Shown here: piece after piece, positions 1-6,784 of the stretch
How the letters are laid out: every line of letters begins with the position of its first letter
Position numbering within the stretch: the first letter of the stretch is position 1
NCBI GenBank assembly: GCA_027063325.1
Contig: JAMOSA010000135.1
Span: 1-6,784, forward strand
Direction of reading: 5' to 3'
Origin: Campylobacteraceae bacterium
Lineage (GTDB): Bacteria; Campylobacterota; Campylobacteria; Campylobacterales; Sulfurovaceae
Length of the DNA: 6,784 nucleotides
The notes under the pieces: generated by a model
Database searches by the model: none
What the model was told of the DNA's origin: nothing
What the model saw: the letters and a program-made list of their open reading frames with translations, nothing else
Translations under genes and position numbers: made by a program

Positions 1-1221
1 TACCATCATTTGAGTAGCAAAAGCTTTGGTACTGGCAACTCCTTTTTCTATTCCAGCACGAGTTAATATGGCACAATCACTCTCTCTGACGATAGAAGAG
101 TTATCTACATTACATATACTAAGACTCTTTAATTTGGCTCTTTTTGCCATCTTTAGAGCCTCTAGTGTATCTGCTGTCTCTCCACTTTGGGATATGGTAA
201 CAAATAGTGTATCACTGCTTAGAAGAGGTTCTTTGTATCTAAATTCAGAGGCTATCTCTACACTACATCTAATTTTTGCAACTCTTTCAAACAGATATGA
301 AGCTGCAAGTGCAGAGTGATAACTAGTACCACAAGCACATATTTTTATCTCTGATATATCATCAAAAAATCCCTCTTGAAACTCTTCAAAGTATATACCA
401 TCATCTATAACTCTACCCATCATTGTATCTACAATAACACTACTTTGCTCATATATCTCTTTTTCCATAAAGAATCTATAACCATCTTTTTGTGCCATTG
501 CCTTATCTGAAGGTAGAGTTTTTGTGGTAAATTCTACTTTTGAATTTTGGTTGTATATCTCTATATTATCAAAGGTTACATATCCATACTCATTATCTTC
601 TAGGTAGTAAGCTTCACTTGCCTTGCCAATTACAGCTGTATCAGAAGAGGCAAAATATGTATCATTCCCATCAAAGGCTACTAGTAGTGGAGATCCATTT
701 TTGGCAAAAAATATATAATTTGGTGCTGCTTCACTAATAAGTAGCAACGCATAGGCTCCTTCTAATTTGTTTATACATCTTTTGAATGCCTCTTTGGGTT
801 CTACTCCACTATCAATAAACTCTTCAAATAGATGAACTATTGTCTCAGTATCGGTTTGGGATACAAATTTTATACCACTATTTTGCAATTGCTCTTTTAA
901 CTCTTTGTAGTTTTCTATAATACCATTGTGTACTACATAACTGTATTTACCCATATGTGGGTGTGCATTGAGTTCAGTGGGTTTGCCATGAGTTGCCCAT
1001 CTGGTATGACCTATAGCTACACCTTTGCCACTACTGCTGTAATTGGTAGATTTTTTTCTGAGATTTTCCAGTTTGCCTACTGCTTTGAAGTGATCTAATT
1101 TGCCTCCGCTGATTACAGCAAAACCAGCTGAATCATAGCCTCTATACTCCAACTCCTGTAATCCATCAAGAATTATCTCTTTTTTCTCTTTCTCTCCAAT
1201 ATATCCTACTATTCCACACAT
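1..1221 (-). CDS. glmS: GlmS, glutamine--fructose-6-phosphate aminotransferase (isomerizing), 3' end outside window
   Basis: Cytoplasmic enzyme that converts fructose-6-phosphate and glutamine to glucosamine-6-phosphate and glutamate, the first step towards UDP-GlcNAc for peptidoglycan and LPS. I translated 407 codons without a stop. The N-terminus is MCGIVGYIGE, so Cys2 becomes the N-terminal nucleophile of a class II glutamine amidotransferase once Met is removed. The EYRGYDSAG block (25-33), HTRWATHG (72-79, Arg74), HNGIIENY (98-105, Asn99/Gly100) and QTDTE (122-126, Asp124) complete the glutaminase site. The first SIS sugar-phosphate domain starts near residue 290, with CACGTSYHS (295-303) and ISQSGETADTLEAL (343-356). 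GVASTKAF (394-401) is close to the cut. The family is about 600 residues long, so the second SIS domain and the C-terminal tail lie beyond position 1. The start is fixed by the catalytic Cys2 and by a GGAG ribosome binding site inside the end of glnD. The assignment is essentially certain; the partial state is only the window edge. Confidence 0.98.
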   Translation of the reverse strand, partial: MCGIVGYIGEKEKKEIILDGLQELEYRGYDSAGFAVISGGKLDHFKAVGKLENLRKKSTNYSSSGKGVAIGHTRWATHGKPTELNAHPHMGKYSYVVHNGIIENYKELKEQLQNSGIKFVSQTDTETIVHLFEEFIDSGVEPKEAFKRCINKLEGAYALLLISEAAPNYIFFAKNGSPLLVAFDGNDTYFASSDTAVIGKASEAYYLEDNEYGYVTFDNIEIYNQNSKVEFTTKTLPSDKAMAQKDGYRFFMEKEIYEQSSVIVDTMMGRVIDDGIYFEEFQEGFFDDISEIKICACGTSYHSALAASYLFERVAKIRCSVEIASEFRYKEPLLSSDTLFVTISQSGETADTLEALKMAKRAKLKSLSICNVDNSSIVRESDCAILTRAGIEKGVASTKAFATQMMV

Positions 1222-3686
1222 ACACTCTCCAAAAGCTCTTTTTCTATTTTGTTGATATTATTGCAGAAATTACCGTTTTTTTCTATTAAAAAGAGATCAT
1301 TTACTCTACCTTTTAGTGTATGTACCTTTGCTGAGGCTATATCTATACCATATTTATCAAATAGTTTTATGAGATATGCTAATAAACCTGCTTGATCTTT
1401 TGTGCGTAGTTTAAGTGTAGCATACTCTACTGAGTGATTACAATCTATAGTAACCTCTTTAGGTTTTATTTTTGGTTTAGTAAGCTTGAGTTTTGGGTGT
1501 GGCTGGAAAGATGACTCTATAATATCTTTTATCAATGGTATATCATCATCCAGTTTTTCATTAAAATCAATCTTAAAGTATTTTAATCCATCAAATAGTT
1601 TTACTATCTCCATACTGACTACAGGCAATCTTTTTAATTGTGTTAGTAACCAAGCTAAATTTAGATCATATCTACGAATAATCTCTATGCTTAGATGTTC
1701 ACTATTGTGTATTTGGTATCTGTAATCTTCAGTTTTGTATGCCTCTTGGGCTAGATTTATAATATGTTTGGTAGTGTGCCTAATAAAAAAGGCATTTGAA
1801 GGTATTGAGAGTATCTTTTTGCGAAGTGTTCTTGGTAACTCATTAAAAGTACTGCTTCTTTGTAGAGATTCTATTCTTGTAACTCTTCTTGCAGTCTCAC
1901 TTAGAAGTGTATCATTCTTTATAGCTTCTAATGAATTTTTGTATAGAGTCTGCAAAAGATTTTTGGTAAAATCGTTATATACATTAGAGCCTACTGCTTT
2001 CATATCTGCATAAGTTAGCAGATATATCAAATCAAGCATCAATTTATTACCAAAGCGTGAAGCAAATGACATTACAACCTTTTCGCTATATATATCTTCT
2101 CTTTGTGCTGTTACACTCATTAGGGTATGATATTGTATAAGTTTGCTTCCTATTTCTATAAATTCATTACTCATTTTTAATTTTTTGGCAAATATTCTAA
2201 ATAGAGATACACCTACACTGTAGTGATCTTTTTTGCGTCCCTTTCCAGCATCATGCAATAAAACTACTATCTTTAGCAGGTATCTAACTTCACTCTCTAA
2301 ATTTTCATAAATCTCTTTTAACAGAGGCTCTTGTATATTTTCAAGCTCTCTTAATGCCTCTAGTGAGTGCTTATCTACAGGGTACTTGTGATATCCATCA
2401 AATTGTGGCATACTAATGATCTTTTTTAGAGGTTGTATTAGATAACCTAGTAGTCTTACTTGCCATACTGCTTTGAGTATAGAATGGGAGTATTTTGTAT
2501 GAAATATATCTATGATAGTTTCATACAGTTCCAAATCAGGTCTCTCTGGTCTTTTTGCATGAATTAAAGCTTTTAGTAATTGAGGGTGAACATCAAATGG
2601 TTTATCATTAGCATACTCTATTAACTCTTTGAGTGTATGAGATAGATTTAAGCCTACACTCTCTATCATCAAGTACCCATTATACTCATTGGGTACAATA
2701 TTGGTCACCATTTCAGATATCCATATACGGCTATATAGATTGATAGCTTTGAGTTGATCTATAACTCTTTTTGCCAGTCTCATTTGAGCATGTGGAGTAG
2801 GCTCTATATTTAGTAACTCTGCAATTTGAGGCAGCATCTCCATACGCAAAATATCACTCTTTTTTTTGCTGAGTATATGCAAAGCACTTCTGACTCTAAA
2901 CAAAAACTCCAATGCTATACGAAACTCTCTGTAGTCTCTTTCTTGTACAATATCTTCGCTCAAATCTTTGATTCTTGGAGTATTATATAAAACTTTACCT
3001 ATCCAATATACACTATTTGCATCCCTAAATCCTCCAATACCCTCTTTTAGATTTGGTTCCATTGATAGAGGATACTTTAGCTGCATAGCTTTACGCTCTT
3101 GTAATTTTGCTTTGATGAACTCTTTTGGTTTGGTTTTGCGAATTTGATTTAGTACATTTTCTACCTCTGTCCACAAAAATTTGGAACCATCTATATACCT
3201 GGATTCAAGAATAGCACTTTTGATTGTCAAATCACTATTGGAAGCTTCAAACAAAGTACCTATCTCATGAACTCTATGACCAATCTTTAGACCACTATCC
3301 CAAAGTAGATACAATATCTTTTCTATCATTGGTAGAGTATTATAACCATTTAAATCTCTATAGACTATCATCAAATCTATATCAGATTTTACACTCATCT
3401 GTTCTCTACCATAACTACCAAGAGCTACCAATACAATAGGAATAGCATTTTTTAGTGGCATATAGTGTGCAAAACTATCTCTTAGTACTACGCTATATAC
3501 AGTTGAGATTATTTTATCTATCTGTCTGGTATGTTTTACCAAAAAGGCTTTACCACTACTGTTTTTGAATGTATCTGGCAATGTTTTATAGTACTTTTGT
3601 AACTCTTGTTTAATAACTTGAGCTATCTTAAAGTCTGGTGCCCCCTCATAAAGTAACTCTTCAATCTCTTTAATAAGTATAGACAC
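1209..3686 (-). CDS. glnD: GlnD, PII uridylyltransferase / uridylyl-removing enzyme
   Basis: Cytoplasmic nitrogen sensor. In the family it adds UMP to PII (GlnB/GlnK) when glutamine is low and removes it when glutamine is high. The 825-residue product is slightly shorter than E. coli GlnD (about 890). Domains in order: a nucleotidyltransferase with GSYGR (90-94) and SDIDLM (101-106, metal-binding Asp102 and Asp104), continued by LKIGHRVHEIGTLFEAS and SDLTIKSAILESR (133-163); the GlnD-specific helical segment with EPNLKEGIGGFRD (210-222); an HD phosphohydrolase domain with VDKHSLEAL (437-445) and VLLHDAGKGRKKDHYSVG (475-492, His478/Asp479), the likely deuridylylation site; and a clear C-terminal ACT domain from about 755 (DQAGLLAYLIKLFDKYGIDI, then RVNDLFLIE at 794-802). 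A first ACT domain is expected around 660-730 but is poorly recognisable. The start is GTG, supported by GAGGAG 5 bases upstream and an in-frame TGA four codons before it; the first internal Met is residue 76. The 3' end overlaps glmS by 13 bases. Confidence 0.95.
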   Translation of the reverse strand: MSILIKEIEELLYEGAPDFKIAQVIKQELQKYYKTLPDTFKNSSGKAFLVKHTRQIDKIISTVYSVVLRDSFAHYMPLKNAIPIVLVALGSYGREQMSVKSDIDLMIVYRDLNGYNTLPMIEKILYLLWDSGLKIGHRVHEIGTLFEASNSDLTIKSAILESRYIDGSKFLWTEVENVLNQIRKTKPKEFIKAKLQERKAMQLKYPLSMEPNLKEGIGGFRDANSVYWIGKVLYNTPRIKDLSEDIVQERDYREFRIALEFLFRVRSALHILSKKKSDILRMEMLPQIAELLNIEPTPHAQMRLAKRVIDQLKAINLYSRIWISEMVTNIVPNEYNGYLMIESVGLNLSHTLKELIEYANDKPFDVHPQLLKALIHAKRPERPDLELYETIIDIFHTKYSHSILKAVWQVRLLGYLIQPLKKIISMPQFDGYHKYPVDKHSLEALRELENIQEPLLKEIYENLESEVRYLLKIVVLLHDAGKGRKKDHYSVGVSLFRIFAKKLKMSNEFIEIGSKLIQYHTLMSVTAQREDIYSEKVVMSFASRFGNKLMLDLIYLLTYADMKAVGSNVYNDFTKNLLQTLYKNSLEAIKNDTLLSETARRVTRIESLQRSSTFNELPRTLRKKILSIPSNAFFIRHTTKHIINLAQEAYKTEDYRYQIHNSEHLSIEIIRRYDLNLAWLLTQLKRLPVVSMEIVKLFDGLKYFKIDFNEKLDDDIPLIKDIIESSFQPHPKLKLTKPKIKPKEVTIDCNHSVEYATLKLRTKDQAGLLAYLIKLFDKYGIDIASAKVHTLKGRVNDLFLIEKNGNFCNNINKIEKELLESVCVE
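1225..1230 (-). promoter_or_regulatory. Ribosome binding site of glmS, inside glnD coding sequence
   Basis: On the minus strand GGAGAG precedes the glmS ATG; the GGAG core is 5 bases from the start codon. It is made from the codons for the last residues of GlnD (LESVCVE), so ribosomes finishing glnD pass over it. No separate promoter for glmS is evident at this junction, which supports co-transcription and translational coupling. Confidence 0.8.
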
Positions 3687-3691
3687 TACAA

Positions 3692-3697
3692 CTCCTC
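3692..3697 (-). promoter_or_regulatory. Ribosome binding site deciding the GTG start of glnD
   Basis: Minus-strand GAGGAG, a strong Shine-Dalgarno match, ends 5 bases before the GTG at 3686. An in-frame TGA at 3696-3698 overlaps it, so no longer reading frame is possible, and the next Met codon is 75 residues downstream. This settles the non-ATG start. Confidence 0.85.
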
Positions 3698-3779
3698 ATC
3701 TACTTGAGCTAATAGTATCACTTTAAAATAAATTGAATAACAGTTGGCTTATTTACAACTTTGAATTACTTTTGTATAG

Positions 3780-3795
3780 ATATATAGCTATATAT
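3780..3795. repeat. 16-bp perfect palindrome, candidate operator
   Basis: ATATATAGCTATATAT equals its own reverse complement, centred on AGCT. It lies about mid-way between the two genes. By a rough estimate from base composition, a perfect 16-bp palindrome is expected a few times in a hundred in a region this size and this AT-rich, so it is suggestive and not proof. It could bind a dimeric regulator or be only low-complexity TA sequence. Confidence 0.4.
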
Positions 3796-3831
3796 TTTTA
3801 AAAGCTTAGAGCTAAGAGTCTTAATAAACTT

Positions 3832-3841
3832 TATTATAATA
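3832..3841. promoter_or_regulatory. Symmetric TATTATAATA box, possible -10 element for both directions
   Basis: The 10-bp palindrome TATTATAATA gives a consensus TATAAT on the plus strand (3835-3840, towards ccsBA) and on the minus strand (3833-3838, towards glnD). Campylobacterota sigma-70 promoters rely mainly on the -10 box with little -35 consensus, so either strand could be active. On the plus strand the transcript would start near 3847 and carry a leader of about 80 bases; on the minus strand the glnD leader would be about 140 bases. The ccsBA direction is the better supported; weak -35-like TAAGAG sits at 3813-3818. Confidence 0.45.
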
Positions 3842-3919
3842 TCTGTTTTGTTATTTACCATATATAGATAGACTATGATTTTAATTTTTTGACACAATAT
3901 TAAATAAAAAAAGATAAAT

Positions 3920-3923
3920 GGAG
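3920..3923 (+). promoter_or_regulatory. Ribosome binding site of ccsBA
   Basis: GGAG lies 5 bases upstream of the ATG at 3929, just after an A-rich stretch that includes A7 at 3906-3912. It supports this ATG over the in-frame ATG at codon 9, which has no comparable purine block and would shorten the leading positively charged end before the first membrane helix. Confidence 0.8.
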
Positions 3924-3928
3924 CTTAT

Positions 3929-6784
3929 ATGATACTTAAAAAGATATTTTCTATGAAAGTAGCAGTAGTATTGATGCTAATTTTTGCTGTTGCAATTGGT
4001 ATAGCTACCTTTATAGAGAATGATTATGGCACACAAACAGCTAGAGCATTGGTATATAATGCCAAATGGTTTGAACTACTGCTTATATATTTTACTGCTA
4101 CAGTAGTATATAACATATTCCAGTTCAAAATGTATCGCAAAGAGAAGTGGGGACAACTTGTTTTGCATATTGCATTTGTCTTGATAGCTCTTGGAGCGGG
4201 AATTACAAGATATATAGGTTATGAGGGTATTTTACACCTAAGAGAGTATCAAGAGAGTAATATGATGGTAAGTGATATTATGATGCTAGAAGTTGGCTTG
4301 AGAGATGGCAATAATACAAGATTTTATGATGAGCCTATGATACTCTCTTCTATGACTAAAAATCACTTTAAAAAGCACTTTTCAATTCATGGTAAAGGTA
4401 TAGATATAGAGTTGTTGGATTATCTACCTTCAGCCTCACAAAAGATAGTCTCTGCACCTGATGGTACAACAATACTTCAGATGAAACTCTCCTCAGGTGG
4501 AAGTATGGGTGAAGATGTTGTACTCAAAAAAGGAGATAGCAAAGATATAGGTACATTTTTGGTATCTTTTGAGGGTAAAAGATCATCAATTAAACCAACT
4601 ATTTATTTATATGAAGATAATGGTAGCTTGATGATTGATACACCAGTAGCATTAAATACCTTAAAGATGACAGATAGAAGTAGTGGTAAGGTTGAAGCTG
4701 GTAAACATAAAATGAATAAAAGAGTATTGTATCAGTTTGCTCAAAACTCTATAGTACTAAAAGAGATATATCCAAAAGCAAAGATAAAGAGAGTATCAAC
4801 TGCCATAAAACCAGGAGGTAAAAATCCTCAAGAGATCAAACTCAAAATTACATATAACAATAAGAGTCAAATCATATCTTTGCAAGGCAGACAATCTATA
4901 CCAGGAGATCCACACTATCTTAATTTTGATGATGGTTTGGGTGTAAGATTATCTTATGGAGCCAAGATTATAGAGTTGCCATTTAGTATAAAACTAGATG
5001 ATTTTGAACTTCAAAGATACCCAGGTTCTATGAGTCCATCATCATATTCAAGTTATGTAGAGGTTATTGACAAACAAAAGGGTGTAAATATGAAATATCA
5101 TATATATATGAACCATGTATTGGATTATAGAGGGTATAGATTTTTTCAATCATCATTTGATGCAGATGAAAAAGGTTCAATTTTATCTGTAAATCATGAT
5201 CCAGGAACTCTACCTACATATTTGGGATATTTATTACTTACTATCGGATTTTTGTGGAGTTTTGTCTCACCAAAGGGAAGATTTCAACATCTTAGAAAAA
5301 AGCTTCACAAGATACGAAGTATAGCACCAATTTTGGTAGCACTGCTGTTTGGTATATACTCTCCTACACTTCAAGCAAGTGATAAAAATATGGGTATTAC
5401 AGACAAAGAGTTTGCAACAATTACCAGCTATGACAAAGATCATTCATTGGAGTTTGGAAAACTTGTAGTGCAGGGTAGTGGTGGTAGAATGAAGCCTATG
5501 GATACACTCTCTCATGAGATACTCTCAAAGATTGCAAGAAAAAGTACTCTTTTTGGACTCAATGCCGATCAGGTGGTACTTGGAATGCTTACACATCCAG
5601 AGATTTATCAAAAGTTAAAGTTTATCAAAATATCTCACCCCCTAATAGCCAAAAAGATGGGATTACCAAAAGATACCAAGTATGTATCATATAATGATTT
5701 TTTCCAAGGCAAAAACAAAGAGTATATATTTGCCAATGAAGTGCAGTCAGCTACACGCAAAAAACCTTCTGCACAGAGTAAGTATGAAAAAGAGTTGATA
5801 AAGGCTGATGAGAGATTGAATGTAGCATATATGACATTTAATGGAACACTATTTAAGGTTTTTCCAAAGCCAAATGATAAAAACAATAGATGGTATGATC
5901 CAATCAGTGCTATGAAGAATTTTCCTTCAAAAGAGGGACAGATGGTAAGAGTCTTATTGGCTACTTACTTTACAAATGTAAATAAAGCACTAACCAATAA
6001 TAGTTGGAAAGATGCTGACAAAGCTTTGGAGTTTTTGAAAAAGTATCAATACTACTATGGCAAAGAGGTAATTCCATCTCAAGATCGTATTAATATGGAG
6101 ATAGAGTATAACAAGCTAGATATATTTAATCGCTTGACACTTGTATATATACTTGTAGGTCTTTTACTGTTGATACTCTCATTTGTAAATATAGTAAAAC
6201 CAAAATTTAGCCTGAAGTGGCCAGTTAGAATATCTTTGGCAATTCTTGGTATAGCATTTTTTGCTCAAACTGCCGGACTTGGGCTTAGATGGTATATAGC
6301 TCAACATGCCCCATGGAGTAATGCCTATGAATCTATTATTTATATATCTTGGGCTACTGTATTAGCTGGATTTGTATTTGCAAAAAGATCTCCTATTACC
6401 CTAGCTGCTACATCAATACTTGCTGGAATATTTCTATTTGTAGCTCATCTAAATTGGCTTGATCCTCAAATTACAAATTTGGTTCCTGTACTAAAATCAT
6501 ACTGGCTTATGATTCATGTTGCTGTAATTACTGCCAGTTATGGATTTTTAGGGCTTGGAGCCTTACTTGGTATGTTTACACTGTTTCTATTTATAATTAG
6601 AGGAAAAGATGGTAATGAAAATATAGATAGAGCTATAAAAGAGCTTACATATATCAATGAGATGACGCTTCTTATTGGTCTTGCATTGGTTACTGTTGGT
6701 AACTTTCTTGGTGGAGTTTGGGCAAATGAGTCTTGGGGTAGATACTGGGGCTGGGATCCCAAAGAGACCTGGGCAGCTGTAACA
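3929..6784 (+). CDS. ccsBA: CcsBA, fused system II cytochrome c synthase (ResB/CcsB plus CcsA), 3' end outside window
   Basis: Inner-membrane cytochrome c synthase that in the family exports haem and ligates it to CXXCH cysteines of periplasmic apocytochromes. I translated 952 codons with no stop to the window edge. The ResB/CcsB half has membrane helices at about 10-29, 48-64 and 77-92, with FIENDYGTQTARALVYNAKW between the first two and His80 in WGQLVLHIAF matching the conserved transmembrane haem-ligand His of the first half. A periplasmic domain of about 330 residues follows, closed by a helix at 431-446. A hydrophobic stretch (465-480) and a second soluble region (about 484-735, including GGRMKPMDTLSHEIL) lead into CcsA: helix 736-753, LRWYIAQHAPWSNAYES (His793), SYWLMIHV (His863, probable first periplasmic haem-ligand His) and the WWD motif WANESWGRYWGWDPKETWA (931-949). 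The two later conserved histidines should lie in the missing C-terminus of about 100 residues. Epsilonproteobacteria often carry several CcsBA paralogues with different haem-motif specificity; which one this is cannot be told here. Confidence 0.96.
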   Translation, partial: MILKKIFSMKVAVVLMLIFAVAIGIATFIENDYGTQTARALVYNAKWFELLLIYFTATVVYNIFQFKMYRKEKWGQLVLHIAFVLIALGAGITRYIGYEGILHLREYQESNMMVSDIMMLEVGLRDGNNTRFYDEPMILSSMTKNHFKKHFSIHGKGIDIELLDYLPSASQKIVSAPDGTTILQMKLSSGGSMGEDVVLKKGDSKDIGTFLVSFEGKRSSIKPTIYLYEDNGSLMIDTPVALNTLKMTDRSSGKVEAGKHKMNKRVLYQFAQNSIVLKEIYPKAKIKRVSTAIKPGGKNPQEIKLKITYNNKSQIISLQGRQSIPGDPHYLNFDDGLGVRLSYGAKIIELPFSIKLDDFELQRYPGSMSPSSYSSYVEVIDKQKGVNMKYHIYMNHVLDYRGYRFFQSSFDADEKGSILSVNHDPGTLPTYLGYLLLTIGFLWSFVSPKGRFQHLRKKLHKIRSIAPILVALLFGIYSPTLQASDKNMGITDKEFATITSYDKDHSLEFGKLVVQGSGGRMKPMDTLSHEILSKIARKSTLFGLNADQVVLGMLTHPEIYQKLKFIKISHPLIAKKMGLPKDTKYVSYNDFFQGKNKEYIFANEVQSATRKKPSAQSKYEKELIKADERLNVAYMTFNGTLFKVFPKPNDKNNRWYDPISAMKNFPSKEGQMVRVLLATYFTNVNKALTNNSWKDADKALEFLKKYQYYYGKEVIPSQDRINMEIEYNKLDIFNRLTLVYILVGLLLLILSFVNIVKPKFSLKWPVRISLAILGIAFFAQTAGLGLRWYIAQHAPWSNAYESIIYISWATVLAGFVFAKRSPITLAATSILAGIFLFVAHLNWLDPQITNLVPVLKSYWLMIHVAVITASYGFLGLGALLGMFTLFLFIIRGKDGNENIDRAIKELTYINEMTLLIGLALVTVGNFLGGVWANESWGRYWGWDPKETWAAVT

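Larger units (their letters stand above)
3687..3928. other. Divergent intergenic control region between glnD and ccsBA
   Basis: This 242-base, very AT-rich stretch separates the divergent starts of glnD and ccsBA and must hold promoters for both directions. I see no ORF, tRNA or terminator hairpin with a T-tract in it. It contains a 16-bp palindrome (3780-3795), a short inverted repeat CTTAG-AG-CTAAG (3805-3816), a symmetric -10-like box (3832-3841), an isolated TTGACA (3889-3894) and the ribosome binding sites of both genes. The boundaries come from the two start codons. Confidence 0.85.

Noticed and set aside
26..737. Plus-strand open frames at 26-319 and 540-737.
   Set aside because: They lie opposite glmS, whose minus-strand translation is continuous and matches the family motif by motif; the plus-strand peptides show no recognisable domain and no good ribosome binding site.
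1051..1057. A7 tract in glmS (plus-strand T7) as a phase-variation site.
   Set aside because: It is short, within an essential enzyme and common by chance at this base composition.
1486..3439. Plus-strand open frames at 1486-1725, 1735-2013 and 3224-3439.
   Set aside because: All are antisense to conserved GlnD domains and look like by-products of its codon use.
3889..3917. Perfect TTGACA (3889-3894) as the -35 box of a ccsBA promoter, with AGATAA (3912-3917) at 17-base spacing as -10.
   Set aside because: Transcription would begin near 3925, downstream of the GGAG ribosome binding site, giving a transcript of only a few bases of leader without it. The -10 match is also poor. The TATAAT at 3835-3840 fits better.
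3687..3928. Riboswitch, small RNA or rho-independent terminator in the intergenic region.
   Set aside because: The visible inverted repeats are short and AT-rich with no GC-rich stem followed by a T-tract, and no known riboswitch core is recognisable; the genes diverge, so no terminator is needed there.
5635..6762. Minus-strand open frames at 5635-5886 and 6538-6762.
   Set aside because: They are antisense to ccsBA; the second covers the strongly conserved region leading to the WWD motif, and its low-complexity peptide mirrors the membrane-helix codons.
1..6784. A new defence, mobile or otherwise undescribed multi-gene system.
   Set aside because: The window is filled by three recognisable housekeeping genes in uniform codon style, with no foreign-looking segment, repeats array or unknown gene.

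Overview
The window is AT-rich DNA from what looks like a Campylobacterota (Epsilonproteobacteria) chromosome, probably of the Sulfurovum/Sulfurimonas type rather than Campylobacter or Helicobacter. The reasons are the strong use of ATA for isoleucine and AGA for arginine, a single-polypeptide CcsB-CcsA (system II) cytochrome c biogenesis protein of the kind known from Wolinella and Helicobacter hepaticus, and a GlnD protein together with GlmS. The placement is an inference from gene content and codon use, not from a database match.

Layout: almost every base belongs to three genes. The left half (1-3686) is read on the minus strand. glnD comes first (GTG start at 3686) and is followed by glmS, whose start lies inside the 3' end of glnD with a 13-base overlap. 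glmS leaves the window at position 1, with 407 codons present and roughly the last third missing. A 242-base divergent intergenic region (3687-3928) holds the only obvious regulatory DNA: a 16-bp perfect palindrome, a small inverted repeat, and a symmetric TATTATAATA box that gives a -10-like TATAAT on both strands. The right half (3929-6784) is one plus-strand gene, ccsBA, open to the window edge. The window ends just after the WWD haem-handling motif, so about 100 C-terminal residues are expected to be missing.

How the genes relate: GlnD is the glutamine-sensing enzyme that modifies PII, and GlmS consumes glutamine to make glucosamine-6-phosphate for cell wall and LPS. The overlapping pair therefore joins a glutamine sensor to a glutamine consumer and is probably one translationally coupled operon. 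The divergent ccsBA gene serves a different process, export of haem and its covalent attachment to periplasmic c-type cytochromes, and shares only the intergenic region with the pair.

I saw no tRNA, rRNA, CRISPR array, insertion sequence, prophage gene or toxin-antitoxin pair, and no evidence for a wholly new system. The second-look items are the operon overlap, the palindromic divergent control region, the poorly recognisable first ACT region of GlnD, an A8 tract inside glnD, and the possible processing site between the CcsB and CcsA halves.
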